Of a DNA stretch of 64,000 nucleotides, positions 60,761-64,000 are shown one piece after another. The stretch lies in assembly GCF_006539885.1 (NCBI RefSeq), contig NZ_BJNW01000010.1, positions 1 through 64,000 of the forward strand, read 5' to 3'. Made by a program: the position numbers and the translations under genes. The stretch comes from Kocuria varians. Its GTDB lineage: Bacteria > Actinomycetota > Actinomycetes > Actinomycetales > Micrococcaceae. Positions within the stretch are counted from its first letter, which is position 1; every line of letters starts with the position of its first letter. The notes beneath the pieces were generated by a model. The model searched no databases. It saw nothing but the letters and a program-made list of their open reading frames with translations, and was not told where the DNA came from.

Positions 60761-61999
60761 ATGGCGGGACCGAGTGCGCAGCAGCTCGCCGAGTACCGGC
60801 GCTGCGCGATCCTGCACGTGGACATGGACATGTTCTACGTGGGGGTCGAGCTGCTGAGCGCTCCTCAGCACCGGGGCCGTCCCGTGATCGTCGCGGGCTC
60901 CGGTCCCCGCTCCGTGGTGCTCTCCGCCTCCTACGAGGCCCGCGAGTTCGGCGTGCACTCCGCCATGCCGCTCATGCAGGCCCGCGCCCGCTGCCCCTCC
61001 GCCGTGGTGCTCGAGCCCCACCGCGAGGCCTACACCCACTACTCGCGGATCGTCATGGACATCTTCCGCTCGGTCACGGACCGCGTGGAGCAGCTGAGCG
61101 TGGACGAGGCGTTCGTGGACGTCTCCGGTGCGATCCGCCGCTGCGGGCCCCCGGTGGCGATCGCCCGGCGGCTGCGGCGTGAGATCCAGGAGCGCACGGG
61201 ACTCACGGCCTCGGTGGGTGTGGCGGAGAACAAGACGGTCGCCAAGATCGCCTCCGCGTACTGCAAACCGGACGGTCTGCTGGTGGTGGCGCCGGAACAT
61301 ACCCTGGCGTTCCTCGCAGGACTGCCCGTGAACAAGCTGTGGGGCGTGGGCCGGCGCACCGCGGAGACCCTGCAGGCGGCGGGACTTCCCACGGTGGGTG
61401 ACATCGCCCGGACACCGCTGCCGCGGCTGCACTCGCTCGTGGGGACCGCGGTGGGCAGCCACCTCCACCAGCTGGCCAACGGCCACGACCCCCGCCCCGT
61501 CACACCGGTGCGCGAGGAGAAGAGCCTCGGTGCGGAGCGGACGTTCGAGCGCGACGTCGCGGACACCGCCGCCCTGAAGCGCGTGCTGCTGGGCCTCGCC
61601 CACGACACCGCCGCGAGGCTGCGCCGGCACGGCCTGCGTGCGGGGCGCGTGGGCCTGAAGCTGCGCTACGCGGACTTCACCACCATCAGCCGCTCCCACA
61701 CGCTCGGCCACCCGGTGACTTCCGCCCACGACCTCTACACGGAGGCCTGCGCGCTGCTGGACGCGGTGGGCCCGCGTCCCCAGCCCGTGCGGCTGCTCGG
61801 CGTGCGCGCGGAGAAGCTCACGGGCAGCGAGCACGCGCTGCAGCTGAGCCTCGACGGGCGCGAGGCCGAGTGGGGTTCCGCGGAGGAGGCCATGGACCGC
61901 GTGCATAGCAAATTCGGTCCCGGCACCGTGCGCCCCGCCAGACTCATGGGACCCACGGTGCCAAACCGCCCGGCACGGGATATTCTGGACGACACGTGA
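60761..61999 (+). CDS. dinB: DNA polymerase IV (DinB, Y-family)
   Basis: The error-prone polymerase bypasses damaged bases. The 412-residue protein has the first catalytic motif LHVDMDMFYVGVELL near residue 24 and the second VEQLSVDEAFVDVSGA near residue 110. TASVGVAENKTVAKIASAY is near residue 148, followed by a thumb HhH (KLWGVGRRTAETLQAAGL) and a little-finger domain. All three acidic residues are present. The strong GGGGAGG upstream supports ATG 60761. It diverges from the polyprenyl synthase. Confidence 0.92.
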   Translation: MAGPSAQQLAEYRRCAILHVDMDMFYVGVELLSAPQHRGRPVIVAGSGPRSVVLSASYEAREFGVHSAMPLMQARARCPSAVVLEPHREAYTHYSRIVMDIFRSVTDRVEQLSVDEAFVDVSGAIRRCGPPVAIARRLRREIQERTGLTASVGVAENKTVAKIASAYCKPDGLLVVAPEHTLAFLAGLPVNKLWGVGRRTAETLQAAGLPTVGDIARTPLPRLHSLVGTAVGSHLHQLANGHDPRPVTPVREEKSLGAERTFERDVADTAALKRVLLGLAHDTAARLRRHGLRAGRVGLKLRYADFTTISRSHTLGHPVTSAHDLYTEACALLDAVGPRPQPVRLLGVRAEKLTGSEHALQLSLDGREAEWGSAEEAMDRVHSKFGPGTVRPARLMGPTVPNRPARDILDDT

Positions 62000-62052
62000 G
62001 GGTCGCCCGGCACCGGGGGACACCTCGCACTCTCAACCCCACAGGAGGAATC

Positions 62053-62454
62053 GTGCCGCTCTCCGAGCACGAACAGCAGCTTCTCGCCCAGCTCGAGAAG
62101 CAGCTGCACGAAGACGACCCCCGCTTTGCATCCAGCATGCACACCGAGTCGGTGCGGGGTCGCGGTTCCATGCGCAACGTCGTGCTGGGAGTGGTCATCG
62201 CCGTCGTGGGACTGGGCGTCCTGCTGGCCGGTGTCTCCACCCACCTGATCGTCGTCGGGGTGCTCGGGTTCGCCGTCATGGCCGGCGGTGCGTACGTGGC
62301 CACGCTGCGGAGCAAGGCTGCTCCCGGGGACTTCGATTCCCAGCGCCGCGCGCCGCGCGCTCCCCGTGGTGACTCCGCCGGGCCCCGGAAGTCCTCCACT
62401 TTCCTCCAGAACCTCGAGGAGAAGTGGGACAGGCGCAACCAGGGCGGGCGCTGA
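62053..62454 (+). CDS. DUF3040 membrane protein (Rv2169c-like)
   Basis: The 133-residue protein begins with the DUF3040 signature PLSEHEQQLLAQLEKQLHED and PRFAS. Two closely spaced membrane helices follow (~38-58, VVLGVVIAVVGLGVLLAGV; ~62-82, LIVVGVLGFAVMAGGAYV) and a basic cytoplasmic tail. The family is confined to actinobacteria and often lies near the mraZ division cluster; function unknown. The start GTG 62053 has a perfect AGGAGG 4 nt upstream. Confidence 0.9.
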   Translation: MPLSEHEQQLLAQLEKQLHEDDPRFASSMHTESVRGRGSMRNVVLGVVIAVVGLGVLLAGVSTHLIVVGVLGFAVMAGGAYVATLRSKAAPGDFDSQRRAPRAPRGDSAGPRKSSTFLQNLEEKWDRRNQGGR

Positions 62455-62502
62455 GCACCGCCCCACGACACGTCGGGCCCGCCGGTCCGCACCACGTTCA
62501 CC

Positions 62503-62535
62503 ACGAACCCCCCGGCACACTGCCGGGGGGTTCGT
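62503..62535 (+). terminator. Strong terminator before mraZ
   Basis: A perfect 15-bp stem (62503-62517 with 62521-62535) has a 3-nt loop, 48 bp past the DUF3040 stop. It insulates the mraZ promoter region. Confidence 0.9.
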
Positions 62536-62648
62536 CGCGTTCTCCCCCCCTTGTCAGCCCCGGTTTTCCGGGCTCGCAGAGCGGGCCCGCGCCGCACAGG
62601 AGCGGGGGCTGCGCACGCCACGGCGCAGGGAGGTGGAGCGGATCTGCG

Positions 62649-62676
62649 TTGACGGGGGAGGGGAGTGGAGTAAAGT
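62649..62676 (+). promoter_or_regulatory. Candidate mraZ promoter
   Basis: TTGACG (62649-62654) and TAAAGT (62671-62676) are separated by 16 bp, a good sigma70-like match, about 55 nt before the mraZ ATG. The -10 lies inside the GTGGAG repeats. Confidence 0.65.
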
Positions 62677-62690
62677 GGAGGACGGTAGAG
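62664..62690 (+). repeat. Three 10-bp-spaced direct repeats, likely MraZ boxes
   Basis: AGTGGAG at 62664, AGTGGAG at 62674 and the degenerate GGTAGAG at 62684 recur every 10 bp and cover the -10. MraZ proteins are known to bind G-rich direct repeats at about 10-bp spacing in their own promoters, so this is probably an autoregulatory operator. Confidence 0.65.
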
Positions 62691-62730
62691 AAGCGAGGGT
62701 CGGGCTGGCCTTTATCCGAAGGCGGTGGCG

Positions 62731-63162
62731 ATGTTTCTCGGAACATACGAGCCGCGTCTGGATGACAAGGCACGGCTGATCCTTCCGGCCAAGTTTCGGG
62801 CTGAACTGGCGGACGGACTCGTGCTGACACGCGGGCAGGAACGCTGCCTGTACGTGTTCAGCGCGGAGGAGTTCGCCAGGGTGCACGAGCAGATGCGAGC
62901 GGCACCGCTGTCGTCGAAGCAGGCCAGGGATTACATCCGCGTTTTTCTCTCCGGGGCCTCGGACGAGATCCCGGACAAGCAAGGTCGCATCACCATTCCC
63001 GCGTCCCTGCGCTCGTACGCGGGCCTGGACCGGGAGCTGGCGGTGATCGGGGCGGGCAGCCGCGCCGAGATCTGGGATGCGACCGCATGGCAGCAGTACC
63101 TCGCGGAGAAGGAAGCGGCCTTCTCCGACACGGAGGACGAGGTCATCCCCGGGCTCTTCTAG
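62731..63162 (+). CDS. mraZ: Transcriptional regulator MraZ
   Basis: MraZ is a DNA-binding ring protein that controls the division and cell wall (dcw) cluster. The 143-residue protein has two SpoVT-AbrB-like halves: [21 protein letters not shown] at the N-terminus (DxK...R motif) and [20 protein letters not shown] near residue 78. The usual length and the rsmH gene following are standard. ATG 62731 has AAGGCGG upstream; GTG 62725 is possible. Confidence 0.95.
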   Translation: MFLGTYEPRLDDKARLILPAKFRAELADGLVLTRGQERCLYVFSAEEFARVHEQMRAAPLSSKQARDYIRVFLSGASDEIPDKQGRITIPASLRSYAGLDRELAVIGAGSRAEIWDATAWQQYLAEKEAAFSDTEDEVIPGLF

Positions 63163-63234
63163 GGACCGGGGGCCACCCGGGCACGTGCTCCGCGCGTTGC
63201 CGGTCATGAGATCTCCAGCCGCCCACGTCACCGT

Positions 63235-63260
63235 CCTGACTCGACTTCCCCCGAGTCAGG
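63235..63260 (+). promoter_or_regulatory. Hairpin in the mraZ-rsmH gap
   Basis: CCTGACTCG (63235-63243) pairs perfectly with CGAGTCAGG (63252-63260) around an 8-nt loop, with no T-tract after it. The 208-bp gap is long for a dcw cluster. It may be a partial terminator/attenuator or an mRNA processing site. Confidence 0.5.
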
Positions 63261-63370
63261 CCGGATTCGGGGGACGAGCGGCGGAGGGGGATCTGGTGAC
63301 CGGCAGCCGTTCGGCGCCGCGCGGCCGGGCCCACCCCCAGGTAACACCCGCGACGGACCAGGAGCCCGGC

Positions 63371-64000
63371 ATGGACGACACCCCCGCCGAGCAACGGCAC
63401 ATCCCCGTGATGCTGCAGCGCTGCCTGGACCTGCTGGCCCCGGCGCTGGAGACCCCGGAGCCCGTCGTGGTGGATGCGACGCTCGGCATGGGCGGTCACA
63501 CGCAGGCCATGCTCGAACGCTTCCCCGCCCTGCGCGTCGTCGGCATCGACCGCGACCCCCAGGCGCTGGAACTGGCCGGTGGGCGGCTCGCCCGCTTCGG
63601 GGACCGCTTCCAGGCACTGCACACCACCTACGACCACGTCGCGGACGCCGCGGCCCTCGCCGGGGTGGAGCGCGTGGACGGCATCCTCTTCGACCTGGGC
63701 GTCTCCTCCCTGCAGCTCGACGAGCGCGAGCGCGGCTTCGCCTACTCCTTCGACGCGCCCCTGGACATGCGCATGGACTCCCGTGCGGAGCTCTCTGCGT
63801 ACACCGTGGTCAACGAGTACGACGAGTCCGAGCTGCGGGACATCATCTACCGGTGGGGCGAGGACCGCTTCGCGCCGCGCATCGCGCGCGCCATCGTGGC
63901 CGCCCGCGCCGAGGAGCCGCTGCGCACCACTGCCCAGCTGGTCGACGTCGTCCGCTCCGCCGTGCCCGCCGCCGCCCAGCACAAGAAGGGCCACCCCGCG
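63371..64000 (+). CDS. rsmH: 16S rRNA m4C1402 methyltransferase RsmH (partial, runs off the window)
   Basis: The enzyme methylates N4 of C1402 in 16S rRNA. The first 210 codons are present and open at the window edge. [15 protein letters not shown] leads in. The SAM motif is [16 protein letters not shown] near residue 35, with [12 protein letters not shown] near residue 58, then [19 protein letters not shown] near residue 98 and PLDMRMD near residue 123. ATG 63371 has AGGAG 6 nt upstream; GTG 63296, with GGAGG 8 nt upstream, is in frame and would add 25 residues. Confidence 0.92.
   Translation, partial: MDDTPAEQRHIPVMLQRCLDLLAPALETPEPVVVDATLGMGGHTQAMLERFPALRVVGIDRDPQALELAGGRLARFGDRFQALHTTYDHVADAAALAGVERVDGILFDLGVSSLQLDERERGFAYSFDAPLDMRMDSRAELSAYTVVNEYDESELRDIIYRWGEDRFAPRIARAIVAARAEEPLRTTAQLVDVVRSAVPAAAQHKKGHPA

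Overview
The window is high-GC DNA with dense, mostly co-directional genes, frequent 1-14 bp gene overlaps and many GTG or TTG starts. Gene content is that of an actinobacterium: mycothione reductase, GarA/FHA protein, a PASTA serine/threonine kinase, class II DAHP synthase and DUF3040. Gene order follows mycobacterial blocks without mycolate genes, and the methylcitrate cluster, TrkH/TrkA pair and pyruvate carboxylase fit Micrococcaceae. My best guess is Kocuria or a close relative; this is inferred from family knowledge, not from a search.

Layout. 0.3-1.5 kb: an SLC1-type symporter (minus). 1.7-12.7 kb: a plus-strand block matching the Rv1691-Rv1701 order (RGG/TPR protein, HAD phosphatase, small protein, tlyA, NAD kinase, recN, pyrG, NUDIX, xerD). 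12.8-19.3 kb: a propionate unit, with gntR-prpD-prpB-prpC on the minus strand and prpE divergent, sharing an intergenic region with two TGTATACA sites. 19.5-23.7 kb: a dicarboxylate symporter, then a GT2 glycosyltransferase coupled to a large unknown membrane protein. 23.8-30.9 kb: parA-scpA-scpB-rluB-tyrA-cmk-der. 31.2 kb: tRNA-Pro(GGG). 31.5-38.7 kb: an accessory stretch with a 2-keto acid decarboxylase, a hydrolase, a helical unknown, a MalY-type aminotransferase with two frameshifts, a Na+/H+ antiporter and a CobW-type GTPase with one frameshift.

38.7-41 kb: the potassium uptake pair trkH-trkA. 41.1-44 kb: gcvH-garA-MerR(FtsR-like)-DUF151-MerR, the Rv1826-Rv1830 order. 44-52 kb: an orphan ParA ATPase, pyruvate carboxylase, mycothione reductase and a FadD15-like acyl-CoA ligase. 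52.2-64 kb: an Rv2182c-Rv2165c-like block with hydrolase, acyltransferase, DAHP synthase, a LysM transglycosylase coupled to a PASTA kinase, an Rv2175c-like protein, polyprenyl synthase, DinB, DUF3040, mraZ and the 5' part of rsmH at the window edge.

How it works together. Propionyl-CoA made by PrpE feeds PrpC/D/B to give succinate and pyruvate, beside a dicarboxylate transporter. Pyruvate carboxylase and GarA sit at the entry to and control of the TCA cycle. The PASTA kinase, GarA and the Rv2175c-like protein form a plausible phospho-signalling set. ParA/ScpAB, XerD, FtsR-like and MraZ/RsmH cover chromosome and division functions.

No CRISPR array, insertion sequence, prophage or rRNA is visible. 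The most notable signals are the prp operator/promoter layout, several starts that look leaderless, the frameshifted genes, an ETTS motif inside the kinase, a hairpin in the tRNA leader, and the GT2/membrane-protein pair lying between xerD and parA.
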